Source of the DNA: Rhodocyclaceae bacterium
GTDB lineage: Bacteria; Pseudomonadota; Gammaproteobacteria; Burkholderiales; Rhodocyclaceae
NCBI GenBank assembly: GCA_018883385.1
Contig: VEQD01000001.1
Location: 1-64,000 of the forward strand
Length of the DNA: 64,000 nucleotides
Direction: 5' to 3'
Made by a program: the position numbers and the translations under genes. The notes below the pieces were generated by a model that saw only the letters and a program-made list of their open reading frames with translations, searched no databases and was not told the DNA's origin. Positions 1 to 12,093 of the stretch are shown one piece after another. The stretch's first letter is position 1. Every line of letters begins with the position of its first letter.

Positions 1-139
1 TTTTTGGGGTTTATATGTTTGATCCGCATTCTAGCAATGAAGGCCAGTTATGGATGGCGAATGCCTGAGTATTTGCGCATTCTTTGATCAATCCCCACCG
101 GATTGTGAGGGGATTGTGTAGGGTTTAGGCATCGAAGCG

Positions 140-988
140 GTGGTAAAATCTAAAACGTATGTGTCTAATCCCACGATAAATTTACCAATGCCGACCCCTT
201 ATGTAGAAATTGCCGGTCTCGATTTCGCCTATGGCGATCGGCCTGTGCTTTCCGGGGTGGATATGCGTCTGCCTAAGGGCAAGTTGACGGCGATCATGGG
301 CGGCTCGGGTTGCGGTAAAACCACGCTCCTGCGCCTGATTGGTGGTCAGCTGTGTCCGACCCGAGGCAAGATTCGTGTGGCCGGTATGGATCTGGCAGGT
401 TTTGGCCAAAACGATCTTTACGAAATGCGCCGACGAATGGGGATGCTGTTTCAGTTTGGTGCCTTGTTTACGGATTTGTCGGTCTACGATAACGTTGCCT
501 TTCCCCTGCGTGAGCACACGCGTTTGCCGGAATCGGCGATTCGCGATCTGGTATTGCTTAAGCTGGAAGCGGTGGGTTTACGGGGTGCGGCTCAGTTGAT
601 GCCGGCCGAGCTGTCGGGCGGTATGGCTCGTCGGGTCGCCCTGGCCCGTTCGGTGGCACTGGATCCTGAACTCATTCTTTTTGATGAACCGTTTACCGGG
701 TTGGATCCGATTTCGCTGTCGATTATTGCCACCTTGATCCGTCGGTTGACCGATGCGCTGGGGGCGACCTCGGTGATGGTGACGCACGATGTCCATGAAT
801 CGCTGGCGGTGGTCGATTACGTTTATTTCATGTCGGCGGGTCGCGTCGTCGGCGAAGGGACCCCGGGCGAGATCCGGGTCTCGACCGATCCCTACATCTA
901 CCAGTTTGTGCACGCCCAGCCTGATGGCCCGGTCCATTTCCATTATCCGGCACCCGATCTGGATGCGCAGCTCTCGGAGAGCGTCTGA
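140..988 (+). CDS. mlaF: Phospholipid ABC transporter ATP-binding protein MlaF
   Basis: Walker A GGSGCGKTT, signature LSGGMARRVALAR, Walker B LILFDEP; followed by mlaE/mlaD. Start could be 140 (GTG) or 188 (ATG). Confidence 0.93.
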   Translation: MVKSKTYVSNPTINLPMPTPYVEIAGLDFAYGDRPVLSGVDMRLPKGKLTAIMGGSGCGKTTLLRLIGGQLCPTRGKIRVAGMDLAGFGQNDLYEMRRRMGMLFQFGALFTDLSVYDNVAFPLREHTRLPESAIRDLVLLKLEAVGLRGAAQLMPAELSGGMARRVALARSVALDPELILFDEPFTGLDPISLSIIATLIRRLTDALGATSVMVTHDVHESLAVVDYVYFMSAGRVVGEGTPGEIRVSTDPYIYQFVHAQPDGPVHFHYPAPDLDAQLSESV

Positions 989-1779
989 TGGGTCCGCTTG
1001 CGCGTTTCTTCTCGGTCATTGGTGCCAACACGATCGACCGTGTCTGGCGTTTGGGCTTCGCTGGCCGATTCTTTCTGGCGATGCTCGCCCAGTCGGCCGA
1101 AACCTTCCGTCGGCCGCGGCTGCTGCTGCGCGAACTGTTCGCCAGCGGCGTGCTTTCTCTGATTATTATTCTGGTCTCCGGTCTGTTTGTCGGCCTGGTG
1201 CTGGGGCTGCAGGGCTATGACACCTTGCAGCGCTATGGTTCGTCAGAGGCGCTGGGTATTCTGGTAGCGCTATCGCTGGTGCGTGAACTGGGTCCCGTGG
1301 TCGCCGGGTTGCTGTTTGCTTCCCGCGGCGGCTCGTCGATCACGGCCGAAATCGGTTTGATGAAGGCGACCGAGCAACTGACGGCCATGGACATGATGGC
1401 GGTTAATCCTCTGGCGCGGATTATCGCCCCCCGGTTCTGGGGCGGCGTGCTGTCGATGCCACTGTTGGCGGCGCTATTTACCGCGGCCGGAATTTTTGGT
1501 GGTTGGCTGATTGGCGTCGTGTTTATCGGTGTTGATGAAGGGGCCTTCTGGGCGCAAATGCAGGCGAATGTGAATTTTCGCGATGATGTGCTGAACGGTC
1601 TGGTAAAAAGTGCGGTGTTCGGAGTGGCTATTTCCCTGATTGCGGTTTTCGAGGGCTTTGATTCGGTTCCGACTGCGGAGGGGGTTTCTCGCGCGATCAC
1701 GCGGACGGTGGTAACCTCGGCGCTGGCGATTCTGGCGCTGGATTTTGTACTGACTTCATTTATGTTCCGAGGCTTATGA
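988..1779 (+). CDS. mlaE: Phospholipid ABC transporter permease MlaE
   Basis: MlaE-type permease sequence (LVRELGPVVAGLLFASRGGSSITAEIGLMKATEQLTAMDMM); overlaps mlaF stop. Confidence 0.93.
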   Translation: MGPLARFFSVIGANTIDRVWRLGFAGRFFLAMLAQSAETFRRPRLLLRELFASGVLSLIIILVSGLFVGLVLGLQGYDTLQRYGSSEALGILVALSLVRELGPVVAGLLFASRGGSSITAEIGLMKATEQLTAMDMMAVNPLARIIAPRFWGGVLSMPLLAALFTAAGIFGGWLIGVVFIGVDEGAFWAQMQANVNFRDDVLNGLVKSAVFGVAISLIAVFEGFDSVPTAEGVSRAITRTVVTSALAILALDFVLTSFMFRGL

Positions 1780-2255
1780 TGAACCGCAAGGTGATGGATC
1801 TCTGGGTGGGCGTATTTGTGGCCATTGGTTTTGCCGCCATCCTGTTTCTGGCGCTCAAGGTCAGTAATTTTTCTGCATCCGGCTTGGCGTCGACTTATGA
1901 GATCACGGCGCGCTTTGATAACATCGGCGGCCTGAAGGTGCGGGGACCGGTAAAAAGTGCTGGCGTTGTCGTTGGACGTGTTGCCGATATTCGTTTTGAT
2001 CCGCAAACCTATGAAGCCAATGTGGTTCTCAAGCTCGATAGTCAGTATCAGTTTCCGCGCGATACGTTTGCCTCGATTCTGACCTCGGGCTTGCTCGGGG
2101 AGCAATATATTGGCCTAGATGCCGGGGGAGACGAGCAAATGATCCCTGCGGGTGGCAGAATTACAAAAACCCAGTCGGCAATCGTACTGGAGAAACTGAT
2201 TAGTCAGTTCCTGTTCAACAAGGCCTCTGAAGGAAAGAAGCATGCGACCGAGTAA
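1776..2255 (+). CDS. mlaD: Outer-membrane lipid asymmetry protein MlaD (MCE domain)
   Basis: N-terminal TM plus MCE domain (DNIGGLKVRGPVKSAGVVVGRV); operon position. Confidence 0.92.
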   Translation: MMNRKVMDLWVGVFVAIGFAAILFLALKVSNFSASGLASTYEITARFDNIGGLKVRGPVKSAGVVVGRVADIRFDPQTYEANVVLKLDSQYQFPRDTFASILTSGLLGEQYIGLDAGGDEQMIPAGGRITKTQSAIVLEKLISQFLFNKASEGKKHATE

Positions 2256-2994
2256 CCTGACGGTGAAACGATTCCTGGTGGGGTTGATGTTGGTGGCCGG
2301 TCTCTCGGGCGCGGCTGTTGCCGAAGAGTACGAAAACCCGCGCGATCCCTGGGAGGGTTATAACCGCGGTGTATTTGCCGTCAATGAGGCCCTCGATATG
2401 GTGATCGCCAAGCCGATCGCTCAGGCCTACGAATTCATTATTCCCGAGCCGATCCGTATTCTGGTCACCAACGTGTTTTCCAATATCAGTGACGTGGTCA
2501 TTGGTATCAACGACCTGTTACAGGGTCGGGGGGAGCAGGCTTTTAACGATTTTGGACGGGTGGTCATCAACACCACCCTGGGTTTCGGGGGCTTGTTCGA
2601 TGTTGCGGGTAACGCCGGTTGGTACAAAAGCACCAACGATTTTGGTGTGACCTTCGGCCGCTGGGGTGCGCCATCGGGCCCTTATTTTGTGCTGCCGATT
2701 CTGGGCCCGAGTAATATCCGCGACACCTTCGGCTGGGCAGCCGATATTGCTGCCAGCCCGCTGAGCATTGTCGTGACTGACCCGACAGCTTTCTGGACGG
2801 CCTGGGGCGTGAACTACGTGAATACGCGCGCCAATTTGTTCCCGGCCGAAAAGATCATCGAAGAGGCCGCCACGGATAAGTACAGCTATCTGCGTGATGC
2901 CTTTATGCAGAATCGTCTGAACCTCATCAATGAGGGCGCGCCGCCGCCGGGACTGGATGTTGAAGATCCTGCCGAGAGCGATGACAAAAAATGA
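2242..2994 (+). CDS. mlaA: MlaA/VacJ family lipoprotein-like protein
   Basis: DPWEGYNRGVFAVNEALD and GLFDVAGNAG typical of VacJ/MlaA. Confidence 0.9.
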   Translation: MRPSNLTVKRFLVGLMLVAGLSGAAVAEEYENPRDPWEGYNRGVFAVNEALDMVIAKPIAQAYEFIIPEPIRILVTNVFSNISDVVIGINDLLQGRGEQAFNDFGRVVINTTLGFGGLFDVAGNAGWYKSTNDFGVTFGRWGAPSGPYFVLPILGPSNIRDTFGWAADIAASPLSIVVTDPTAFWTAWGVNYVNTRANLFPAEKIIEEAATDKYSYLRDAFMQNRLNLINEGAPPPGLDVEDPAESDDKK

Positions 2995-3086
2995 GCGTGC
3001 AGTCCCGGCCATCGTTAGGCGGGGGCAGATGACGAGCTTGTATTCCGGGGGTTAAAATAACATTTTGCCGTTATTGTGAGATCCCG

Positions 3087-3725
3087 ATGATTCGTTTCCT
3101 GCGTCATATGATCCTACTGGCCTGCGTGGCCTTTTCGGCCATCTCATCGATGGCCTTTGCGAACCCGCTGCCTCCGGATCAGCTGGTGAAGCAGATCACG
3201 CAGGAAACCTATGTTTATGTGAACCAGGACCCGTTGCTCCAAAAAGGGGACACCAGCAAGCTGATTGAGTGGGCGGAGAAGTCGGTCGTCAACAGCTTTG
3301 ACTTTCAACGCATGACCCGTTTGGCGGTGGGCAAGGATTGGCGGCAGGCCACGCCCGAGCAGCAAAAGCAACTGGTTCAGGAATTCCGCACCCTGTTGAT
3401 CCGCACCTTTGCCAATGCTTTTATCGGCATCAGCAAGCATCAGACGCTCGAGTACTTGCCGTTCAAAATGCAGGACGACCAGAAGGATGTGATCGTCAAA
3501 ACGTTGATCCTAAAACCCGGTAAGAAGCCGGTGGACGTGAACTTTAGCCTGGAGAAGGGCGCGGAGGGCTGGTACGTTTACGATGTGGTGCTGGCCGGCG
3601 TGTCGCTGATCACCAACTACCGTGAAAGCTTTACGCAAGAAATCCGCACCAACGGTGTCGATGGCCTGATCAAGCAGCTGGCCGATAAGAACCGTCAGGC
3701 GGCCCAGAAGGCCAAAGCCTCCTGA
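3087..3725 (+). CDS. mlaC: Phospholipid-binding protein MlaC
   Basis: Signal peptide plus Ttg2D/MlaC-like sequence (NSFDFQRMTRLAVGKDWRQATPEQQKQLVQEFRTLLIRTFANA). Confidence 0.92.
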   Translation: MIRFLRHMILLACVAFSAISSMAFANPLPPDQLVKQITQETYVYVNQDPLLQKGDTSKLIEWAEKSVVNSFDFQRMTRLAVGKDWRQATPEQQKQLVQEFRTLLIRTFANAFIGISKHQTLEYLPFKMQDDQKDVIVKTLILKPGKKPVDVNFSLEKGAEGWYVYDVVLAGVSLITNYRESFTQEIRTNGVDGLIKQLADKNRQAAQKAKAS

Positions 3726-3727
3726 TC

Positions 3728-4015
3728 TTGGTGATGTCTGCGCTAAAGCTCGGCGACAATGGCCTCAGCCTGGAGATTAGTGGCAGGATGACTGTCGCTG
3801 AGTTGCCGGGTTTGCTCGCCGGGTTGGCGCCCTTTTACGGCATGACGCATGTGGATCTGGCAGCGGTTGACCGCGTCGATTCGTCAGCCTTGAGTCTGTT
3901 GCTGGAACTGGGGCGAAGAAGTGGTGGTCACACCGTGACGGTCTACCACGCGCCTGCATCCCTCAGAGCACTGAGTGATTTATACGGTCTTCAGACCTTG
4001 TTCTGGGTCGTTTGA
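3728..4015 (+). CDS. mlaB: STAS-domain protein MlaB
   Basis: Short STAS-like protein (VDLAAVDRVDSSALSLLLELGR) after mlaC. Confidence 0.8.
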   Translation: MVMSALKLGDNGLSLEISGRMTVAELPGLLAGLAPFYGMTHVDLAAVDRVDSSALSLLLELGRRSGGHTVTVYHAPASLRALSDLYGLQTLFWVV

Positions 4016-4019
4016 AGGG

Positions 4020-4946
4020 GTGAGCACCCCAGCCGTTGCCGTTGCGCATGTTTCAAAAACGTTTCTGCGCAGCCGTCAGATCGTCCACGCCTTGCAGGAT
4101 GTGTCGCTGGAAATCATGCCGGGCGAATTTTTTGGCTTATTGGGTCCCAATGGTGCCGGTAAGACGACGCTGATTTCCTGTATGGCCGGGTTGTGTCGCC
4201 AGGATAACGGCGACATCCGCATTCTGGGTTACGACACCCGACAGGATTATCGGCAGGCGCGCCGTGCATTGGGCGTTGTGCCGCAGGAGTTGGTGTTTGA
4301 TCCCTTCTTTTCGGTGCGCGAGATTCTGCGTCTGCAATCTGGTTACTTCGGCATTCAGAAAAACGACGCATGGATCGACGAGCTGTTGGCCGAGCTGGAT
4401 CTGACCGACAAGGCAGATCATTCGATGCGCAGTCTTTCCGGGGGCATGAAACGCCGGGTTCTGGTTGCCCAGGCGCTCGTACATCGGCCACCAGTGATTA
4501 TTCTCGATGAACCTACCGCCGGGGTGGATGTGGCACTTCGCCAAGGGCTTTGGCAGTTCATTCGTCGACTGAACCAGGATGGTCATACGATCATTCTGAC
4601 CACGCATTATCTGGAGGAGGCAGAAGCCCTGTGTGGGCGGCTGGCGCTCATGCGCGCCGGCGAAATCTGTGCCCTGGAAAAGACAGATTCGCTGATTCGT
4701 CAGTTCGCCAAACACCGGCTGACGGTTCGTCTGGGGGAGGGCAATGTCCTGCCCGCTGCGCTTCTGACGCTGGCGGTGCCGGTTCCGGCTACCGCGCGGA
4801 CCTGGGAATGGACGCTGGATGCACTGGCCGATATTGAAACGGTGTTAGCGACGTTGCGCGAGTCGGGTTGCACGCTGGAAGATATGCGTATTTCGCCCCC
4901 GGATCTTGAAACTGCCTTCCTGAGCTTTATGGGACAGCAGTCATGA
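4020..4946 (+). CDS. ABC-2 type exporter ATP-binding protein (YadG-like)
   Basis: GPNGAGKTT, LSGGMKRRVLVAQAL, VIILDEPTAGVD; GTG start at 4020 preferred over the ORF start at 3975, which overlaps mlaB. Confidence 0.88.
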   Translation: MSTPAVAVAHVSKTFLRSRQIVHALQDVSLEIMPGEFFGLLGPNGAGKTTLISCMAGLCRQDNGDIRILGYDTRQDYRQARRALGVVPQELVFDPFFSVREILRLQSGYFGIQKNDAWIDELLAELDLTDKADHSMRSLSGGMKRRVLVAQALVHRPPVIILDEPTAGVDVALRQGLWQFIRRLNQDGHTIILTTHYLEEAEALCGRLALMRAGEICALEKTDSLIRQFAKHRLTVRLGEGNVLPAALLTLAVPVPATARTWEWTLDALADIETVLATLRESGCTLEDMRISPPDLETAFLSFMGQQS

Positions 4947-5695
4947 CCGAGTTCTTGACGCTGTTGCGTAAGGAGTTGCTTCGCTTCTGGAAAGTTGGTT
5001 TCCAAACCGTCTGCGCACCGGTGCTCACGGCCTTGCTCTATCTGATGATTTTTTCGCAGGTCCTGGAAAACCACGTCCAGGTGCACGGCGTTCGCTACAC
5101 GGCATTTCTCATTCCGGGGCTGGTCATGATGTCGGTACTACAGAACGCCTTTGCCAACAGTTCGTCGTCACTGATTCAATCCAAGATCACGGGCAATCTC
5201 GTCTTTGTGTTGCTGACACCGATTTCGAACTTCCAGTTCTTCGCCGCTTACCTGCTGGCCGCCACGGTGCGCGGCGCGGTGGTCGGTGCGGGTGTATTGC
5301 TGGCAACCAGCTGGATCGGTGGCCTGACAATGGCCGAACCGCTGTGGGTATTGCTGTTTACCCTGCTGGGGGGCCTGTTGATGGGGAGTCTGGGGTTGAT
5401 TGCCGGTATGTGGGCAGAAAAGTTCGATCAGCTGGCCGCCTTCCAGAATTTTCTGATTCTGCCACTGACCATGCTGTCGGGCGTCTTCTACTCGGTACAA
5501 TCTCTCCCTGAGTTCTGGCAGGGGGTGTCCCGAGCCAATCCGGTGTTCTACCTGATCGATGGTTTTCGTTATGGCTTTTTTGCTGTTTCCGATGCCACGC
5601 CCTGGCTGAGCCTGGGCGTGGCAACGGCCTTCACCCTGATGATTGGTTTACTAAGTTTTGTCTTGCTGGTGCGTGGTTACAAGCTACGCAGCTAA
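4943..5695 (+). CDS. ABC-2 type exporter permease (YadH-like)
   Basis: Six-TM ABC2 membrane protein (GVFYSVQSLPEFWQGVSRANPVFYLIDGFRYGFF), overlaps the ATPase stop. Confidence 0.88.
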   Translation: MTEFLTLLRKELLRFWKVGFQTVCAPVLTALLYLMIFSQVLENHVQVHGVRYTAFLIPGLVMMSVLQNAFANSSSSLIQSKITGNLVFVLLTPISNFQFFAAYLLAATVRGAVVGAGVLLATSWIGGLTMAEPLWVLLFTLLGGLLMGSLGLIAGMWAEKFDQLAAFQNFLILPLTMLSGVFYSVQSLPEFWQGVSRANPVFYLIDGFRYGFFAVSDATPWLSLGVATAFTLMIGLLSFVLLVRGYKLRS

Positions 5696-5705
5696 TGGAA
5701 GAGTC

Positions 5706-7203
<1,498 letters not shown>

Positions 7204-7232
7204 AATAGGGGTTTTGGCCTGGAGCCGACGCT

Positions 7233-7898
7233 GTGACCAGTAACACCACCGGCATTACGATCGCCCTGTCCAAGGGCCGCATTCTGGACGAGACGCTGCC
7301 GCTGCTCGAAGCGGCTGGCATTCTGCCAACTGAAAACCCGGAATCATCGCGTAAGCTCATTCTGCCGACCCAGGATCCAGGGGTGCGTATTGTTATCGTG
7401 CGCGCGACCGATGTGCCGACCTATGTGCAATATGGCGCCGCTGATCTGGGGGTGGCCGGTAAAGACGTATTGATCGAGCATGGGGGTCAGGGCTTGTATC
7501 AGCCGCTGGATTTGCAGATCGCGCGTTGCAAAATGATGGTTGCGGTTTCCGAAGGTTTTGATTACGCCGCGGCCGTGAAGCCGGGCAGTCGTCTGCGTGT
7601 GGCGACCAAGTATGTGAACATCGCGCGCGATCACTTTGCCGCCAAGGGCGTGCATATCGATCTGATCAAACTCTATGGCTCGATGGAGCTGGCGCCCTTG
7701 GTGGGTTTGTCGGACGCGATTGTTGATCTCGTATCATCAGGCAACACACTGCGCGCCAATCACTTGCAGGCGGTGGAGGAGGTGATGCCTATTTCGTCGC
7801 GTCTGGTGGTGAACCCGGCATCGCTTAAATTGAAACACGCGCGTCTCCAACGAATGCTGGGCGATTTTGAAGCTGCTGTGCAGCGCCTGGTTGACTAA
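7233..7898 (+). CDS. hisG: ATP phosphoribosyltransferase
   Basis: [37 protein letters not shown]. Confidence 0.97.
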   Translation: MTSNTTGITIALSKGRILDETLPLLEAAGILPTENPESSRKLILPTQDPGVRIVIVRATDVPTYVQYGAADLGVAGKDVLIEHGGQGLYQPLDLQIARCKMMVAVSEGFDYAAAVKPGSRLRVATKYVNIARDHFAAKGVHIDLIKLYGSMELAPLVGLSDAIVDLVSSGNTLRANHLQAVEEVMPISSRLVVNPASLKLKHARLQRMLGDFEAAVQRLVD

Positions 7899-7914
7899 AG
7901 GGCGGGAGATTGAA

Positions 7915-9210
7915 ATGATCCGTCGCCTTACCACGCAGTCCCTACGTTTTGACGCTGAACTCAAGGCGTTGCTCGCACTCGAAGCAGAACAGGACGCGAG
8001 CATCGAACGCACGGTGCTCGATATCCTGGCGGCGATCCGTCAGCAGGGCGATATGGCGCTTCTGGCATTAACGCGTCAGTTTGATCGTCTGGAAGTGCAC
8101 GATGCCCACCAGCTAGAACTGCCGCGCGCTGAACTGGACAAAGCACTCGCGTCGCTGTCACATGAACAGCGCACTGCCCTGGAAACCGCTGCCCAACGGA
8201 TTCGCGCTTTCCATGAACTTCAGCGCGTCGACGGCTGGAGCTATACCGAGGCCGATGGCACGGTGCTGGGCCAACGCGTCACGCCGATTGATCGCGTGGG
8301 TCTGTATGTGCCGGGTGGTAAGGCCGCCTATCCGTCGTCTGTTTTGATGAACGCCATTCCGGCCAAGGTGGCCGGTGTTGGTGAACTCATCATGGTGGTG
8401 CCGACTCCAGGGGGTGAACGCAACCCACTGGTGTTGGCAGCGGCTGCTATCGCGGGCGTTGATCGCGTGTTCACCATCGGTGGTGCGCAAGCGGTCGGGG
8501 CACTCGCTTACGGTACGGCAACCGTGCCGCAGGTCGACAAGATCGTTGGCCCGGGCAACGCATACGTCGCCAATGCCAAGCGCCATGTTTTCGGCACCGT
8601 CGGCATCGACATGATCGCCGGCCCATCAGAAATTCTCATCATCGCCGACGGCACGACACCGCCCGATTGGGTGGCGATGGATCTGTTCTCGCAGGCCGAG
8701 CATGATGAACTGGCGCAATCGATTCTAATTTGCCCGGATGCGGCTTACCTGGATGCGGTCTCAGAGAGCATCAACCGGTTGCTACCGCAAATGCCGCGCG
8801 CTCAGGTGATCCGTACCTCGCTGACCGATCGTGGCGCGTTGATTCTGGTGAAAGATCTTGCCGAGGCCTGCGCCATCAGTAACCGCATCGCGCCCGAGCA
8901 TTTAGAGTTATCGGTGAGGGATCCGCAGGCGCTGGTCGTGCAGATCCGCCACGCCGGCGCCATTTTTATGGGCGCCTACAGTTCGGAATCATTAGGAGAT
9001 TACTGTGCCGGCCCGAACCACGTGTTACCGACATCGGGTAGTGCGCGTTTTTCGTCGCCGCTGGGGGTATACGATTTCCAGAAGCGCAGCAGTTTGATCC
9101 ATGTGTCTCAGGCGGGTGCGCAAACACTGGGTCGTATTGCATCCAGTCTGGCTGAAGGTGAAGGGCTGACGGCGCATGCCCGCTCCGCCGATTTCCGACT
9201 CGGCCATTAA
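7915..9210 (+). CDS. hisD: Histidinol dehydrogenase
   Basis: [42 protein letters not shown] at 7915. Confidence 0.97.
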   Translation: MIRRLTTQSLRFDAELKALLALEAEQDASIERTVLDILAAIRQQGDMALLALTRQFDRLEVHDAHQLELPRAELDKALASLSHEQRTALETAAQRIRAFHELQRVDGWSYTEADGTVLGQRVTPIDRVGLYVPGGKAAYPSSVLMNAIPAKVAGVGELIMVVPTPGGERNPLVLAAAAIAGVDRVFTIGGAQAVGALAYGTATVPQVDKIVGPGNAYVANAKRHVFGTVGIDMIAGPSEILIIADGTTPPDWVAMDLFSQAEHDELAQSILICPDAAYLDAVSESINRLLPQMPRAQVIRTSLTDRGALILVKDLAEACAISNRIAPEHLELSVRDPQALVVQIRHAGAIFMGAYSSESLGDYCAGPNHVLPTSGSARFSSPLGVYDFQKRSSLIHVSQAGAQTLGRIASSLAEGEGLTAHARSADFRLGH

Positions 9211-9775
9211 GTTTGCTGCCTCGGCGAGGATCACGCCGGGCCCTGCCGCTTTATTCCGTGGTTTTGCCCGGGTCGGACTCTCCGGCTTTGGTGGGGTTTT
9301 GCCCTGGGCGCGTCGCTTGTTGGTGGACACTGAACGGTGGCTGACCGCCGAAGAGTTCAATGTGCTGCTTGGACTTTGTCAGTTTCTGCCGGGTCCCAAC
9401 GTGGTGAATCTGGCAGTGGCCGTGGGTGTGCGTTGCTGCGGGTGGCGCGGGGCGGTGGCCGGCGCGCTGGGGTTGATGCTCGGCCCGTTTCTGATTGCGT
9501 TGTTACTTGGCCTGCTGTATGCGCGCTATGGCCAAATCCCGGCGGTGCAGTCCGTCTTGTATGGCGTGACACTAGTCGGCGCCGGGCTTATTATCGCTAC
9601 CGGCATTCGTATGGGGTTGAACGTCCAGCAACGCGCCGTCTATCTGCCATTTGCCGCGGCAGCTTTTGCTGCCCTGGTCTTTTTGCACTGGCCGTTGCCC
9701 ATCGTCATGATCGGTGGCGCGGCGCTGACGGTGAGTCTAAGTTGGTGGCGCTTGGCGCGAGAGGCATGCCAATGA
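9176..9775 (+). CDS. Chromate transporter, short-chain (first half)
   Basis: [55 protein letters not shown] is typical of CHR domain. Confidence 0.85.
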   Translation: MPAPPISDSAIKFAASARITPGPAALFRGFARVGLSGFGGVLPWARRLLVDTERWLTAEEFNVLLGLCQFLPGPNVVNLAVAVGVRCCGWRGAVAGALGLMLGPFLIALLLGLLYARYGQIPAVQSVLYGVTLVGAGLIIATGIRMGLNVQQRAVYLPFAAAAFAALVFLHWPLPIVMIGGAALTVSLSWWRLAREACQ

Positions 9776-10293
9776 GTGTGCTGCTCGATCTTTTTATCAG
9801 CTTTTTCCTCGTCGCCTTCGTATCGTTCGGTGGTGCTTCGGCCGTAATCCCTGAGTTCTACCGGATTGTCGTGACCGAACACAGCTGGATGGATGCGCGG
9901 ACTTTTACCGAGCTCTTTGCGATTGCGCAGGCGGCACCAGGCCCGAATGTACTCATTGTGTCGCTCATTGGGCAATACGTGGATGGTTGGTTGGGGGCAC
10001 TCGTCGCCACGATTGGTATTTGCTTACCGATGAGCCTGGTCGTTGGGTTGCTGTTCAACTATTGGGATCGGCTACAGCACTGGCGTGGTCGCGCGGCCAT
10101 TCAACTGGGTGTTGCCCCCCTGGCGGTTGGCCTGGTGCTGGCTTCGGGGGTGCTGATCGCCCGCTCCGCGGCACCTGGTTGGGCAGGGATTGCGCTGGTG
10201 GTGTTAACAGTCTGGCTTAGTCTACGGACGACATTGCACCCGCTGTGGCTGATTCTGCTCGGCGCCTTGTTCGGGCTGACGGGCGTTGTCTGA
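9772..10293 (+). CDS. Chromate transporter, short-chain (second half)
   Basis: FVSFGGASAVIPEFYRIVVTEHSWMDARTFTELFAIAQAAPGPNVLIVSLIG; stop/start overlap with the preceding CHR gene. The frame starting [14 protein letters not shown] begins at 9772. Confidence 0.85.
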   Translation: MSVLLDLFISFFLVAFVSFGGASAVIPEFYRIVVTEHSWMDARTFTELFAIAQAAPGPNVLIVSLIGQYVDGWLGALVATIGICLPMSLVVGLLFNYWDRLQHWRGRAAIQLGVAPLAVGLVLASGVLIARSAAPGWAGIALVVLTVWLSLRTTLHPLWLILLGALFGLTGVV

Positions 10294-10297
10294 AGTC

Positions 10298-11356
10298 TTA
10301 GCCCAGCATGTCTTGTAACGCGTTGATCAGCGCGCTGCACTCTTCGCGGGTACCAATGGTGATGCGGAGATGCTGGTCGATGCGGGGCAGTCGGAAATGC
10401 CGCACGATGATGGCGCGTTCGCGCAGCGCCACGGCCAGTTCGCCGGCATCATGTTGCGGGTGGCGGACAAACACAAAGTTTGCCTGCGATGGCACGACGT
10501 CGAAACCGAGAGTGGTTAGTTGTGCGGTCAACCATTGCCGACTATCGATGATGCGCTGGCAGTCCTCTGCGAAGCCCTGGCGGTCTTTGATCGCGGCAAT
10601 CGCGCCGGCACTGGCCAGCCGATCGACTGGATAGGAATTAAAGCTGTTCTTGATGCGCTCGAGGCCGGCAAGCAGTTCTGGCTGACCAATCGCGAGGCCA
10701 ACACGGAGGCCAGCCAGTGCGCGCGATTTGGAGAAGGTCTGGACCACGAGCAAGTTTGGGTGATCTTGAACTAGCGGTACGGCGGTCTCCGTGCCAAAGT
10801 CCACGTAGGCTTCGTCGACCACAATGACCTGATCTGGCAGGCGGCGACAGAGGCGGCTGATCGCGGCCAGGCTGACGGTTTGGCCAGTCGGCGCGTTAGG
10901 GTTCGGGAAGATCACCGCGCCGGCATGGTCAGGAATGGCGTCCAGATCCAGCGAAAAATCATCGTTCAGTGCGACGGTTTCGGCCGTGATGCCATTGAGC
11001 TGACAATAAACCGGGTAGAAGCTGTAAGTGATGTCCGGATAAACGAGTGGGCCGTTGTGATTGAGCAACGCCTGGAACGCGAAGGCCAGAATCTCGTCTG
11101 AGCCGTTGCCAACGAAAACGTGGTCGCGGCCGACGTCGTAGTAATCAGCGATCGCTTGACGCAGTGCCGTGGAATCGGGATCCGGGTAGAGGCGCAGGTC
11201 AGCGCCGGTGGCGGCCTGGATCGCAGCCAGCACGCGGGGTGAGGGCGGATAGGGGCACTCGTTGGTATTGAGTTTGATCAGATTCGCGATCTTGGGCTGT
11301 TCGCCCGGGGTATAGGGCGTCAGTCGGTGGACGATCTGGCTCCAGAATCGGCTCAT
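10298..11356 (-). CDS. hisC: Histidinol-phosphate aminotransferase
   Basis: [43 protein letters not shown] at 11356 on minus strand. Confidence 0.95.
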   Translation of the reverse strand: MSRFWSQIVHRLTPYTPGEQPKIANLIKLNTNECPYPPSPRVLAAIQAATGADLRLYPDPDSTALRQAIADYYDVGRDHVFVGNGSDEILAFAFQALLNHNGPLVYPDITYSFYPVYCQLNGITAETVALNDDFSLDLDAIPDHAGAVIFPNPNAPTGQTVSLAAISRLCRRLPDQVIVVDEAYVDFGTETAVPLVQDHPNLLVVQTFSKSRALAGLRVGLAIGQPELLAGLERIKNSFNSYPVDRLASAGAIAAIKDRQGFAEDCQRIIDSRQWLTAQLTTLGFDVVPSQANFVFVRHPQHDAGELAVALRERAIIVRHFRLPRIDQHLRITIGTREECSALINALQDMLG

Positions 11357-11453
11357 GCGTGGGGACTTTCTTAGGGGCTTTCTTGAGTCTTGGCGGGGCT
11401 TGGCGCGCCCTTGCGATGGTATCATGGTAACAACTCATCCTGACTGCACCATC

Positions 11454-12041
11454 ATGCGGCAAGCCACTATTCAGCGCGATACACTCGAAACCCAGATTAC
11501 CGTCAACATCAACCTTGACGGAACGGGTCAGGCGGATCTGGCCACCGGCGTTCCGTTCCTGGATCACATGCTGGATCAGATCGCGCGTCATGGGCTGGTC
11601 GACCTGTCGGTCAAGGCCATGGGGGATTTGCACATCGATGGGCACCACACGGTCGAAGATATCGGCATCACGCTGGGCCAGGCGTTCGCCGAAGCGGTGG
11701 GCGACAAGAAGGGAATCGCCCGTTACGGCTATGCCTACGTGCCGCTCGACGAGGCGTTATCCCGCGTCGTGATCGATCTGTCGGGGCGCCCCGGCCTGGT
11801 CATGGATGTGCCGTTCAAGCGCGCCTGGATTGGCCAGTTCGATGTTGATCTCTTCTCGGAATTCTTCCATGGCTTTGTTAACCATGCGAAGGTGACCTTG
11901 CACATCGATAACCTGCGTGGCGAGAACGCGCACCATCAGGCCGAGACGGTTTTCAAGGCATTTGGCCGGGCGTTGCGGATGGCGGTTGCACCGGATGCCC
12001 GTCAGGCCGATGTCATCCCATCGACGAAGGGTTCGCTCTGA
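11454..12041 (+). CDS. hisB: Imidazoleglycerol-phosphate dehydratase
   Basis: [32 protein letters not shown]. Confidence 0.96.
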   Translation: MRQATIQRDTLETQITVNINLDGTGQADLATGVPFLDHMLDQIARHGLVDLSVKAMGDLHIDGHHTVEDIGITLGQAFAEAVGDKKGIARYGYAYVPLDEALSRVVIDLSGRPGLVMDVPFKRAWIGQFDVDLFSEFFHGFVNHAKVTLHIDNLRGENAHHQAETVFKAFGRALRMAVAPDARQADVIPSTKGSL

Positions 12042-12093
12042 TCGTTCGTAGGTGCTTGCGCAGCGATCAGCACGACTCCGGGATAAGCCGCTC

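Noticed and set aside
84-91. TTGATCAA near the window start as an FNR site
   Set aside because: Lacks the 4-nt spacer between half-sites, so it does not match TTGAT-N4-ATCAA.
1233-2105. 290-aa minus-strand ORF opposite mlaE/mlaD
   Set aside because: Lies fully antisense to well-supported mla genes, low-complexity Ser/Ala/Thr/Arg composition, no recognisable domain; frame artefact of GC-rich coding DNA.
9337-9771. N-terminal extension of ORF 9337-10293 overlapping the first chromate transporter gene
   Set aside because: The real CHR domain starts at MSVLLDLF (9772); the upstream part is the wrong frame of the first CHR gene.
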